From positions 54,528,495-54,592,494 of the forward strand of contig OZ026528.1 of the NCBI GenBank assembly GCA_964019695.1: a stretch of DNA of 64,000 nucleotides. The letters are read 5' to 3'. The notes under the pieces were generated by a model. The model searched no databases. It saw only the letters and a list, made by a program, of their open reading frames with translations, and had not been told where the DNA came from. This document shows positions 43,574 to 52,527 of this stretch, piece by piece. Numbering within the stretch: position 1 is the first letter of the stretch; each line of letters starts with the position of its first letter. The stretch is from Loripinus fragilis (lineage: Eukaryota; Mollusca; Bivalvia; Lucinida; Lucinidae). The position numbers and the translations under genes were made by a program.

Positions 43574-44923
43574 ATGGATATTACTGAAAACATTACATCC
43601 ATGGTCCCCCCTTCAACCTCAGGTGCTAGCCTGGGGTTACCCCCCAATCTTGGATTACATCAATCCCAAGATAACAACGGTAAACGACCAGTTTCTTCAC
43701 AAGGAAAACGAGCTAGAACTTCAGATACCGACTCAGATGATGATCAACCAAAATCTACTGCTTTCCCTAAATTTATTCTTATTCAAAATTTGAACACAGA
43801 GGAAGAAAAAGTAACAAGCCTATCTCCATTCATCATCGAAAAAGTAATAGAAGGTTTGATAGGTACACCAAAAACAGTGAAAAAATTAAGAGACAACAGC
43901 ATTTTGATTGAAACACTAAGGAAAGGTCAAACAGAACAATTACTTAGGCAAACAAAATTTTACAATATAAATGTCAGAATCTTTCCTCATCCAACATTAA
44001 ACTCTTCCAAAGGCATCATAAAAGATCCAGCAATGAAAGGAGTCTCTGAAGAAGAAATGAAAGAAAATTTAAAATCACAAGGAGTTACATCAGTTAAAAG
44101 AATTATAATCAAAAAAGAAGGCAAACACATTGAAACAAACACTTTTGTACTCACTTTTAACACTCCGATAGTTCCAAAAGAGATCAAAATTTTTTACAGA
44201 AATATCAAGATAGAACTCTACATACCTAATCCTCTTCGCTGTTTTTGGTGTCAAAAGTTTGGCCATCATGAAGACAAATGTAGTGCACCTCCTGTTTGTG
44301 GTAAATGCGGGCAGGAAGGTAATCATACATCTACTTGTTCCAACCCTATAAAATGTGCAAATTGTGGTAAGGACCATCCTGCCTACTCAAATCAATGTGA
44401 AGTCTGGCTAAAAGAGAAAGAAATAATCAAACTTAAGGTAAAAAACAACATAACATACCCAGAAGCAAGAAAGTTGTATGAAACATCAATAAATCCAGGA
44501 GTGAACTCGTATGCCTCAATCATTAAAACCAAATCAAAAACAGTAGAAATGAAAGATGCCCAAACACAAACTTGTGACATGTTAATCCAATCATTAGTTG
44601 AAGAATGGCAAAAAAAGGTAACAGCTAAAGGGAAACACGCAACTAAACCTAATGAACCAAAGAAAACTTTAAAACCTATCACAACCAATACAGCTTCATC
44701 ATCATCAACAATAAACCCACGAAATAAAAATCAGTCAAACAAAACTTCTCAACCTTTGAAAAATAAAAGTCCAGATAGATCAACAAAAGGATCCTCAGAT
44801 ATAAAATTGCAGAATAAATATGGAACTTTAGAGGAAGAATCCAGTATGGAATTGTCTGTTGACATTCCCAAGCCCTCTAGTTCTTCTAACCTAGGAAGTA
44901 GATCACCAGTTCTTCCTCCATAA
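43574..44923 (+). CDS. LINE-A ORF1, gag-like RNA-binding protein
   Basis: The protein has 449 aa. The start MDITEN was chosen because the homologous copy at 4,033 begins MDHAEF; an upstream in-frame Met at 43,538 is not conserved. Residues 1-60 are Pro/Ser-rich and acidic. A conserved domain runs from FPKFILIQN to about residue 215. Zinc knuckles follow around residues 217-276 (CFWCQKFGHHEDKC, CGKCGQEGNHTSTC and CANCGKDHPAYSNQC). The C-terminal 150 residues are Lys/Ser/Thr-rich. Such proteins coat the element RNA and act as chaperones. ORF2 begins 19 bases after the stop, so reinitiation is the likely way ORF2 is made. Confidence 0.9.
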   Translation: MDITENITSMVPPSTSGASLGLPPNLGLHQSQDNNGKRPVSSQGKRARTSDTDSDDDQPKSTAFPKFILIQNLNTEEEKVTSLSPFIIEKVIEGLIGTPKTVKKLRDNSILIETLRKGQTEQLLRQTKFYNINVRIFPHPTLNSSKGIIKDPAMKGVSEEEMKENLKSQGVTSVKRIIIKKEGKHIETNTFVLTFNTPIVPKEIKIFYRNIKIELYIPNPLRCFWCQKFGHHEDKCSAPPVCGKCGQEGNHTSTCSNPIKCANCGKDHPAYSNQCEVWLKEKEIIKLKVKNNITYPEARKLYETSINPGVNSYASIIKTKSKTVEMKDAQTQTCDMLIQSLVEEWQKKVTAKGKHATKPNEPKKTLKPITTNTASSSSTINPRNKNQSNKTSQPLKNKSPDRSTKGSSDIKLQNKYGTLEEESSMELSVDIPKPSSSSNLGSRSPVLPP

Positions 44924-44942
44924 TCAATCAAGCAGAAAATAA

Positions 44943-47900
44943 ATGAAAGTATCCAATCTTTTAATTATTTTATCTTTATACTTTATTATGGGAGAAATGA
45001 ATTTTAAGCACAAAATCATACAATGGAATTGTCGAGGTCTGAAACCAAAATTTGATGAAATATCCATAATACTTGAACAACACTCACCATCTATTTTCTG
45101 TCTTCAAGAGACCTTCTTAAAACCTAATGACCATGTAACCCTTAAGGGTTTTAACATATATAATTATATACATTCTGACTGCCAAAGACCTTCTGGCGGT
45201 AGCTCTATCTTTGTTAAATCTTCTTGTCCTCAACGAAATATACAGTTAACTACAGAACTGCAGGCAACTGCTGTTTCTGTTACGTTAGATAAAGAAATAA
45301 CTATATGTTCTATTTATATTCCACCTTCTTTTTCCTTAAAAACTGAACATCTTGACTCCTTATTAAAACAACTTCCTCCTCCATATCTACTCTTAGGTGA
45401 CTTTAATGGTCATAATATTCTCTGGGGTAATAAAGAAAATAATTCCAGAGGCGAACTCGTTGAAAATTTCATTACAAACACTGATATCTGTCTTATGAAT
45501 GACAAGTCATACACATATATGCACCATCCAACAGGCTCTTTCTCTTCTATAGATCTTTCCTTATGTCATCCATCTCTTTTCCTTGACTTTAGTTGGTCTG
45601 TCTGTAAAGATCAACATCATAGTGATCATTTTCCTATCGTCATTCAAAGTAATACTTCCACAGTAGAAGATCATAATCCAAAATGGAAACTAAATAAAGC
45701 TAATTGGGAAGTATTTCAATCTTTATGTACTGAAACAATAACTTTAGAAAGTTTCAAAGATTCTTCAGACCCTTTGTCTGATTTCACCTCTTCCCTTATT
45801 GATATATCTTCTAAAAGTATACCCAAGACCTCGACAAATCCAACAAAAAGTAATCCATGGTACAATGATGAATGTAAAGAAGCTATTAAAACGAGGAAAA
45901 AAGCTCTAAATAAATTCAAAAAATATCCAACTAAGGACAATTTAAATGAAGTAAAAGTATTTAGAGCAAAGGCTCGCAGAACAATTAAGATATCGAAACG
46001 AAAGTCATGGCGTTCTTACGTTTCAAAAATTAATCACAAAACCCCTATAAAAAAAGTTTGGGATATGATAAGAAAAATATCTGGTAAGACAAAGTCACCC
46101 AGCTACACCCATTTAAACCATCCAGTTACAGAAACAAAATCAACAAGTAAATTTGATATAGCTGAAACCTTAGGAGAAACATTTCTAAACAATTCATGTT
46201 CAAGAAATTACTCTGAAAAATTTCAAAAAGTTAAAGCAGAACAAGAAAAAATTAAACTTAATTTCAAATCTGCAAATACTGAGGAATATAATAATCTTTT
46301 TAATTTTGATGAACTTTTGGATGCAATTAAACAATCACATGATTCTGCAACTGGACCAGATGACATACATTATCAAATGCTTAAACATCTCCCAGAGAGT
46401 TCCCTCCAAGCTCTTTTAGGTATATTTAATCATATATGGACTACTGGTGACTTTCCGGAAGACTGGCGATTAGCCACTGTAATACCTATACCCAAACCAG
46501 GGAAAGATCATGCTGAGCCAACCAATTATAGACCTATAGCTCTTACAAGTTGTCTTTGTAAAACTTTAGAAAGGATGATTAATAAAAGGTTGATTTGGTA
46601 TTTAGAATCCAACAATCTTTTATCACGGTATCAGTCGGGTTTCCGAGCTGGCCGTAGTACAAATGATAATTTAGTTAAATTGGAAACTTTCATACGTGAT
46701 GCCTTTGTTAAAAAGGAACACGTTGTAGCTGTCTTTTTTGACTTGGAAAAGGCATACGATACCACATGGAGATATGGCATTATGAAAGATATTCATAAAC
46801 TAGCACTAAGAGGTAGACTACCTACTTTTATTGAAAGCTTCCTTGCTGATCGCGCAATGCAAGTGAGGGTGGGATCCACTCTTTCTGATTTATATGATCA
46901 GGAACAGGGGGTCCCACAGGGCGGTGTACTTTCTACAACTCTTTTCAATATTAAGATCAATGATATTGTTAAATGCCTAGATAATTTAACAGATTGCTCT
47001 CTCTATGTTGATGATTTTTGTATTTGCTTTCGATCAAAAAGTATGCGAACAATTGAAAGGCATCTACAGCAAAACTTAAATAAGATAGAACATTGGGCCA
47101 CTAACAATGGCTTTAAATTTTCCAAGTCAAAAACACAGTGTGTACATTTCTGTCAGTTGCGAAAGCAACATGATGATCCAGTTCTTACATTATACGGATC
47201 ACCTATTCCTGTTGTACAGGAATACAAATATCTTGGTTTGATATTTGACAAAAAGCTGAGTTTTATTCCGCATATTAAATACTTGAAGGCAAAGTGCCTT
47301 AAATCCTTGAACATATTGAAAGTTTTATCTCACACTACTTGGGGTGCAGATCGAACAACACTCTTACAATTATATCGATCTTTGATACGTTCAAAACTAG
47401 ACTATGGATCCATTGTTTATGGATCGGCAAGAAAATCTTATTTAGCTATGCTTGACCCTATCCATCATCAAGGTCTTAGATTAGCCTTAGGAGCATTTAG
47501 AACATCACCTACTGCAAGTCTTTATGTTGAGGCAGATGAGCCATCTTTAAATACACGTAGAGAAAAACTTTCTTTACAATATGCTATTAGAATTGCTGAA
47601 AATAATTCAAATCCAGCTCATGATGTGACCTTTCAGCCCAAATACACAGATCTTTATGAAAGCAAACCAAATTTTATTAAATCTTTTGGCGTCAGAACTT
47701 TACCAGTCCTGGAATCTGCAGACATAAACTTTAAAAACATAGATAAAAATTTTACATCAAATATACCAGCATGGTGTATAAATAAACCAAAACTCATTTT
47801 CGATTTACACTCTGGTAAGAAATCAGAAACAAGTCCAATTATCATGAAATCTAATTTCCAGGAGCTAAAATCACATTACATGGACTATAAGCACATTTAT

Positions 47901-48689
47901 ACAGATGGTTCAAAAGACGATATGAAAGTAGGATGCGCAATAGTATCTGATGACTTCTCTGAAACTATGCGAATTCCAGATGGGTCCTCAATTTTTACAG
48001 CAGAAGCAAAAGCTATAGATTTAGCATTAGATCTTATTGCCGACTGTGAAACTTCTAACAAATTTATTATATTTTCAGACTCCCTATCAGTATTAAAATC
48101 TTTAGATCATACATCTTCAAAAAATCCCCAAATTCAAAAACTACTTGAAAAACATCATGAATTATCAGAATTAAATGAAATAGTTTACTGTTGGATCCCT
48201 AGCCACATTGGCATTGCTGGCAATGAAAGTGTGGATCAAAAAGCAAAAGATTCATTGAATTTACACCCAACAAACTTTTCAATACCATATGCAAATTTTA
48301 AATCTTTTATCAATAGGTACATTTTAAACAAATGGCAAATTTTATGGAATAACAGTGTTGGTAATAAACTCTTTGAGATTAAACCTGTCATTGGACAATC
48401 TCAACCAGTAGTACGAAATGTCAGACAGGAGGAAGTAGTCCTTGCTCGTCTACGTATTGGTCATACAAGGATCACACACTCTTATCTTTTAAAACGAGAG
48501 GAGCCACCGTATTGTTTTGGATGTGATACACTCTTTACAGTCCGCCATTTTCTACTTGAATGTGGTGATTTTTCTCATATAAGAAACAAATACTTTCATG
48601 TTGATACAATCAAACAATTGTTTAATGATGTACCTATTGATAATATCTTTTTATTCTTAAAAGAGATTAATCTTTTTAACAAATTGTAG
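44943..48689 (+). CDS. LINE-A ORF2: endonuclease-reverse transcriptase-RNase H
   Basis: The 1248-aa polyprotein nicks target DNA and copies the element RNA there. A hydrophobic leader (MKVSNLLIILSLYFIMGE) precedes the endonuclease at residues 19-245: WNCRG, LQETF, GDFNGHN, SIDLS and SDHFP. RT spans roughly 490-780 with YRPIALTSCLCKTLER, QSGFRAGRST, FFDLEKAYDTTW, GVPQGGVLSTTLF and catalytic YVDD (residues 688-691). RNase H lies near 985-1110: TDGS, AEAKA, SDSLS and NESVD, giving all four acidic positions. A C-terminal CFGC...H...C motif lies near 1190. The true start may be the Met at 44,998 (MNFKHK), but a leader is present in every copy. The frame is intact throughout. Confidence 0.93.
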   Translation: MKVSNLLIILSLYFIMGEMNFKHKIIQWNCRGLKPKFDEISIILEQHSPSIFCLQETFLKPNDHVTLKGFNIYNYIHSDCQRPSGGSSIFVKSSCPQRNIQLTTELQATAVSVTLDKEITICSIYIPPSFSLKTEHLDSLLKQLPPPYLLLGDFNGHNILWGNKENNSRGELVENFITNTDICLMNDKSYTYMHHPTGSFSSIDLSLCHPSLFLDFSWSVCKDQHHSDHFPIVIQSNTSTVEDHNPKWKLNKANWEVFQSLCTETITLESFKDSSDPLSDFTSSLIDISSKSIPKTSTNPTKSNPWYNDECKEAIKTRKKALNKFKKYPTKDNLNEVKVFRAKARRTIKISKRKSWRSYVSKINHKTPIKKVWDMIRKISGKTKSPSYTHLNHPVTETKSTSKFDIAETLGETFLNNSCSRNYSEKFQKVKAEQEKIKLNFKSANTEEYNNLFNFDELLDAIKQSHDSATGPDDIHYQMLKHLPESSLQALLGIFNHIWTTGDFPEDWRLATVIPIPKPGKDHAEPTNYRPIALTSCLCKTLERMINKRLIWYLESNNLLSRYQSGFRAGRSTNDNLVKLETFIRDAFVKKEHVVAVFFDLEKAYDTTWRYGIMKDIHKLALRGRLPTFIESFLADRAMQVRVGSTLSDLYDQEQGVPQGGVLSTTLFNIKINDIVKCLDNLTDCSLYVDDFCICFRSKSMRTIERHLQQNLNKIEHWATNNGFKFSKSKTQCVHFCQLRKQHDDPVLTLYGSPIPVVQEYKYLGLIFDKKLSFIPHIKYLKAKCLKSLNILKVLSHTTWGADRTTLLQLYRSLIRSKLDYGSIVYGSARKSYLAMLDPIHHQGLRLALGAFRTSPTASLYVEADEPSLNTRREKLSLQYAIRIAENNSNPAHDVTFQPKYTDLYESKPNFIKSFGVRTLPVLESADINFKNIDKNFTSNIPAWCINKPKLIFDLHSGKKSETSPIIMKSNFQELKSHYMDYKHIYTDGSKDDMKVGCAIVSDDFSETMRIPDGSSIFTAEAKAIDLALDLIADCETSNKFIIFSDSLSVLKSLDHTSSKNPQIQKLLEKHHELSELNEIVYCWIPSHIGIAGNESVDQKAKDSLNLHPTNFSIPYANFKSFINRYILNKWQILWNNSVGNKLFEIKPVIGQSQPVVRNVRQEEVVLARLRIGHTRITHSYLLKREEPPYCFGCDTLFTVRHFLLECGDFSHIRNKYFHVDTIKQLFNDVPIDNIFLFLKEINLFNKL

Positions 48690-49001
48690 CTATTATTTTC
48701 CTTTGAACTGTTTACTTTTTTAAACTTACTTTCATCATATCATTTTCTTTTTTGCAGGAGAAGATCATGTATAGTCATCTGATTAGCCTATGTTGTTGTC
48801 AGATATTGTACATGATCTTCGCCGTAAAATGATTACTATTTTATCGTCTTTGCTATACTCATGTTTTATGTGTCAAATTGTTAATATTTTAGCTTATCTA
48901 TTATAGTTTTAATGTTCAGTAATACTTCTCTTACCTAACCTTGATGACGCTAATGACCCAAAAGGGTTGATGCGTCGTTAAACTCCAACTCATCATCATC
49001 A
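48690..49001 (+). other. LINE-A 3' UTR with two hairpins and (ATC)n tail
   Basis: Hairpin 1 (48,763-48,817) pairs GATCATGTA with TACATGATC and, inside, ATCTGA with TCAGAT. Hairpin 2 (48,946-48,976) pairs GACGC with GCGTC and ACCC with GGGT. Both are kept in LINE-B with base changes that mostly preserve pairing. They are candidate recognition sites for the RT. The tail is CATCATCATCAT. Confidence 0.7.
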
Positions 49002-49015
49002 TAAATGCATTTTAC

Positions 49016-50255
49016 TGGTGCCCGCCTGTGATGGTAAAACACGTCAAAATAATACAGGTACATGTACCTTACATGACCAACAACATCTGAAAAAGTAAAC
49101 AGGGGTGTGGGGGCAGCAGTGCAGAGGCTAACCTATTCTATTTTAGCTGTGGGGTTTTGGGGATGCAGCCCCCATCATTCAACAAGCAGAAGCTTAGTCT
49201 TACATCGCAAACTGCGCACGTAAGGAGTTATCCTATCACCGTTTCCTGGGGTCATGTGTACTTGAAGTGTACCCAGGCAGGGTGTAACCATATATTAAGT
49301 TGTTTATTAAAATAAGTGGGACAACTGCACTCTACCAGTCTGCATACAACTAGTACAAGTAGCTGGTGGTCATTTTTTGTGAAGGCTTATTCTCGTTTCA
49401 TTTCCATTGATTTTGACGATTTGGCAAAACTAAAAGGAATTATTACCTAAGCTGGGCTTCGCGTCTTTTCTTAATCTGGTAAAACTAAAAGGAATAATTA
49501 CCTTAGCTTCGCGTTTTTCTTAATCTGGTCTGTTGATCCTCTGCTATGTGCCTGACTATAAGTATCTGTATTTACATGTTTGATTGTAGGAAGTGCATCC
49601 GGCTTCAGCCAGTTCCTTTTGTACTTGAAGTTCAAGGACACCGCAATACTATTTGAAAACACACCTTCGAAACAATCCGGGAGAAAATGGCTCTCGCACA
49701 CAACAAAACTTTTATTTCCCTAAAAATTGCTTATACATAGTTTATCATTTCTAAGAAGATCCAGCCACTTTTTACATAATGGGCGATGAAACTTTGACTT
49801 CCTTGGGTCCTGTATCTGGAAAAAAACTCTAACCCTCCACTGTATTATCTTTTGGAACAATTAATGGCCTGACAATGTGGCAGTCCCGGATTTCAGTCGA
49901 CATTTATCCTTCTTTAGAATACAAAACTTTCCACAAATAAAAGAAAGATAGCAGGAAATACCGGTATAAATCTCGGTGAGCAATAAATAAGAACTGCGTA
50001 AGCGACATCACATCCGGGATGCTGTTAGAAAAATCATTGGTTGAAAAGACGTCTACTCTCTAAGATGAATACTTTTGATTATAATTCTATGAATCTTGGT
50101 CATATTATTAGGAACCATAATGTCTTCACGTTTCTGAATGGTCCATATCGCATCATGCCTTCAGGAGTTATAGCACTTTGTTAATGACAATATCCTATTT
50201 ATGCGACTTTGGCAATAGCGGGGGCATCCGTGTCCCAAAGGCACATTTCTAGTAT
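49016..50255. other. no gene; one short tandem duplication
   Basis: A ~55-bp unit (AAAACTAAAAGGAAT... CTTAATCTGGT) is doubled at about 49,423-49,530. No supportable gene. Confidence 0.35.
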
Positions 50256-50863
50256 ACATTTCAAAATGCAAAATACTACATTAAAATAGTTCAATAACAG
50301 TTACTAAAACTTGTGAGATAGTCCTTCGGATGAGCAGGACTTCACTAACAAAAGTTAAAGAAGAAATAAAATCATTCTTAGTTAAAAAGTCGGATGAAAA
50401 TGTATTACTTTCACTTATTGAACTCGTATTCAACCTACAAGTTTGAGCAACTGTTATTGAAATATTTTATTTTGATGTAGTATTTTGTATTTTGAAATGT
50501 ATCTAAATTCTCTGGATGCGGAATGAAAAAATTAAGCATAAAACTTTTTTACAATTTGTTTATGCAAACAAAGAAAAATGAATTTACAAAACAAATCTGT
50601 AAAATACAAAATACTACATAAAAATAGTTTAATAACAGTTGCTAAAATTTGTGAGAAAGTCCTTCGGTTGAACTTGACTTCAACGACAAAAGTTAAAGAA
50701 GAAAAAAAATATGCATAGTTAAAATGTCAGACTTCTACAATGAATGAACATTTCTACTTTCACTTTTATTGTTGAACTCATGTTCAACCTAAGGATTTTT
50801 TCACAAGTTTAAGCAACTGGTATTGAAATATTTAATGTAGTAATTTGCATTTTGAAATGTATA
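50256..50863. repeat. tandem pair of large palindromes
   Basis: Each unit (50,256-50,503 and 50,597-50,863) is itself an inverted repeat. The left arm has CAAAATACTACATTAAAATA and AATAACAGTT; the right arm has AACTGTTATTGAAATATTT and TGATGTAGTATTTTG. The spacer with TTTACAATTTGTTTATGCAA is repeated too. Probably a tandemly duplicated MITE. Confidence 0.7.
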
Positions 50864-51941
50864 TATATTCTCTGAATGCAGAATGTAAAAAGTAAGCATA
50901 AAACGCCTTTTTATACAATTTGTTTATTCAAACAAAGAAAAATGAACAACAAAGCATATTTGTTTTTTAAATTCCTTTAAGTTACCTGTTGGGAGGTGAA
51001 CAACAAATCATGTCCGTTTCATGCAGCCAGTGCTAGTTTCATACTCGTCATTATGTACTCTTGCTGAAAAAAGAAGGCCACTCCGGTTCACCGTCTTTGT
51101 TGAAAATAAGTAAAGGCGTGGACATAATTTGGTTACAAATTAATTGTAAGTTAATATCTTATATAGTGACTGCAACCTTTATTATTAATGCATTCTGTGA
51201 GCCAATTGCGCATGCTCGAAGAAGCCTGCGTATATCTCCCTGTTGAATGCCTTGTCATTGTTCACCAGCCAGCGTCCCAGGTAGGGTAATGAGGCAGCTG
51301 GAATGGGATACAAGTCACATACCCGCTGGCCTAGTTTCCAACAGTCTGATAAATCAGCAGAACATGCTGGTGAAGGACCTCATCCACATGGCATTGGCCT
51401 ATAAGTGTGCGCTGAAATACATGTATGCGAAGTAAACAGACCATTACATTACCATATTATAAAACGCTTAGGGTGGCCTTTTTATAGCATGAGTTTAGTT
51501 TTAGCTCTCTAGAGGGTGATATAAGGAAAGTGTCAAAATGTTAACTGCTGGAAACTCGTGTGAGCTAGTTTTAATCCTATACCAACTTGTAGGCCAGTTT
51601 AGACCAGTTTTGTCAAGACAAATTGGACCAATCAGCTGACAGGATTCTCTTCAGTCATATAATAATATCTGTTAAGTTACCATCTAAATGATAGAACAAT
51701 TGATGCAAATTAAATGCATCAGGGCCAGACCTTTTTAAACAGACCCATGTATTTATGACCTGCCTTTTGTTCCTTATATTTGAAAAAAAACCTATTAATA
51801 CAGGATGCATTTATCGCTGAGTTTAAGTTATTCATTATTGGTGGTTTGGTTTGGAAAATGGTTTGGTAATTGTCTTGCTATAAGCTTGAGGTAGAAAAAC
51901 CATTGTACTGTATTAATAGAAGGTTGAGATTTTCATCATTT
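50864..51941. other. no gene seen
   Basis: A 62-codon frame at 51,247-51,435 (CHCSPASVPGRVMRQLEWDT...) looks protein-like but matches nothing I recognise; it is not called as a gene. Confidence 0.3.
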
Positions 51942-51954
51942 ACAACCTTGTATG

Positions 51955-52063
51955 CCCCAGAGTGACTCTACCACCTTGCCGTGGTCTCTGGGGCACACTT
52001 CACATTTGGGGACGATATTGACTGTAATACTTGTCCCCATCCGGGAGTGCAAAGAGTAGAGTC
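51955..52063 (+). ncRNA. predicted HDV-like self-cleaving ribozyme (LINE-B)
   Basis: P1 pairs CCCCAGAG (51,955-51,962) with CTCTGGGG (51,986-51,993). P2 pairs GACTCTAC (51,964-51,971) with GTAGAGTC (52,056-52,063). P3 pairs ACC with GGT around TTGCCGT. P4 pairs GGGGAC (52,008-52,013) with GTCCCC (52,033-52,038). J4/2 is longer than in LINE-A (17 bases) and contains GCAAAGA; C52,050 is the candidate catalytic base. P1 and P2 sequences differ from LINE-A while pairing is kept, which is covariation across families. Confidence 0.7.
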
Positions 52064-52495
52064 CCACTTGTTCACCGTGGGTGGCTTTCTCGGTAACTCG
52101 AAGGGGATGGCCTGGAAGACTGAGAGCATGCAGAATATGGGCGTATAAAATTCTGTATGACTCAACACGTCTCTTTGGCCTCTTTGACGGGGTAGACCCG
52201 AGGGGAAACACGGCCCGGTGTTTCTAATTGGTCTTGTCATGCTGAGCCCCAGGAAGCTGAAAATGTAAAAAAAATATTTCTTATATCTTCGTTCTATAGT
52301 ATCGTTCTGATGCCAACCACGTGTCCATTATCTTAAATATTCTTTCTTTTATAAAATATTCCTGGAAGGCAGTGGCTTAACGGGTCAATTGTGCAGATTT
52401 TATTTGTGCAAGTCTATTGTGCAGATATATTTGTACAAGTATAACTTCCATGTAGCTCTAGCACTGGAGATCGGAAACCCACTCCATTAAAGTGC
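52064..52495 (+). other. LINE-B 5' UTR
   Basis: A leader nearly identical to 221-655 of the minus-strand copy 1. It contains a run of A residues near 52,268. An antisense 90-codon frame is shared by both copies, probably only because they are recent. Confidence 0.6.
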
Positions 52496-52521
52496 TCCCT
52501 TGTTGGGCTCCACGGTGGGTG
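52496..52521 (+). promoter_or_regulatory. conserved pre-ORF1 motif (LINE-B)
   Basis: TTGGGCTCCACGGTGGGTGG ends 7 bases before the ORF1 ATG. Confidence 0.5.
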
Positions 52522-52527
52522 GAGAGC

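Larger units (their letters stand above)
42188..49001 (+). mobile_element. LINE-A, complete non-LTR retrotransposon
   Basis: The 6.8-kb element is flanked by a perfect 13-bp TSD, taaatgcatttta, at 42,175-42,187 and 49,002-49,014. It contains a 5'-terminal ribozyme-like fold, a 1.4-kb 5' UTR, an intact ORF1 (449 aa), an intact ORF2 (1248 aa; endonuclease, RT, RNase H, C-terminal Cys/His motif) and a 312-base 3' UTR ending in a short (ATC)n tail. RNase H in ORF2 places it in the I/Nimb-like part of the Jockey/I superfamily. No disabling change is visible, so it may be capable of movement. It inserted into one copy of a local duplication (40,130). Confidence 0.93.
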
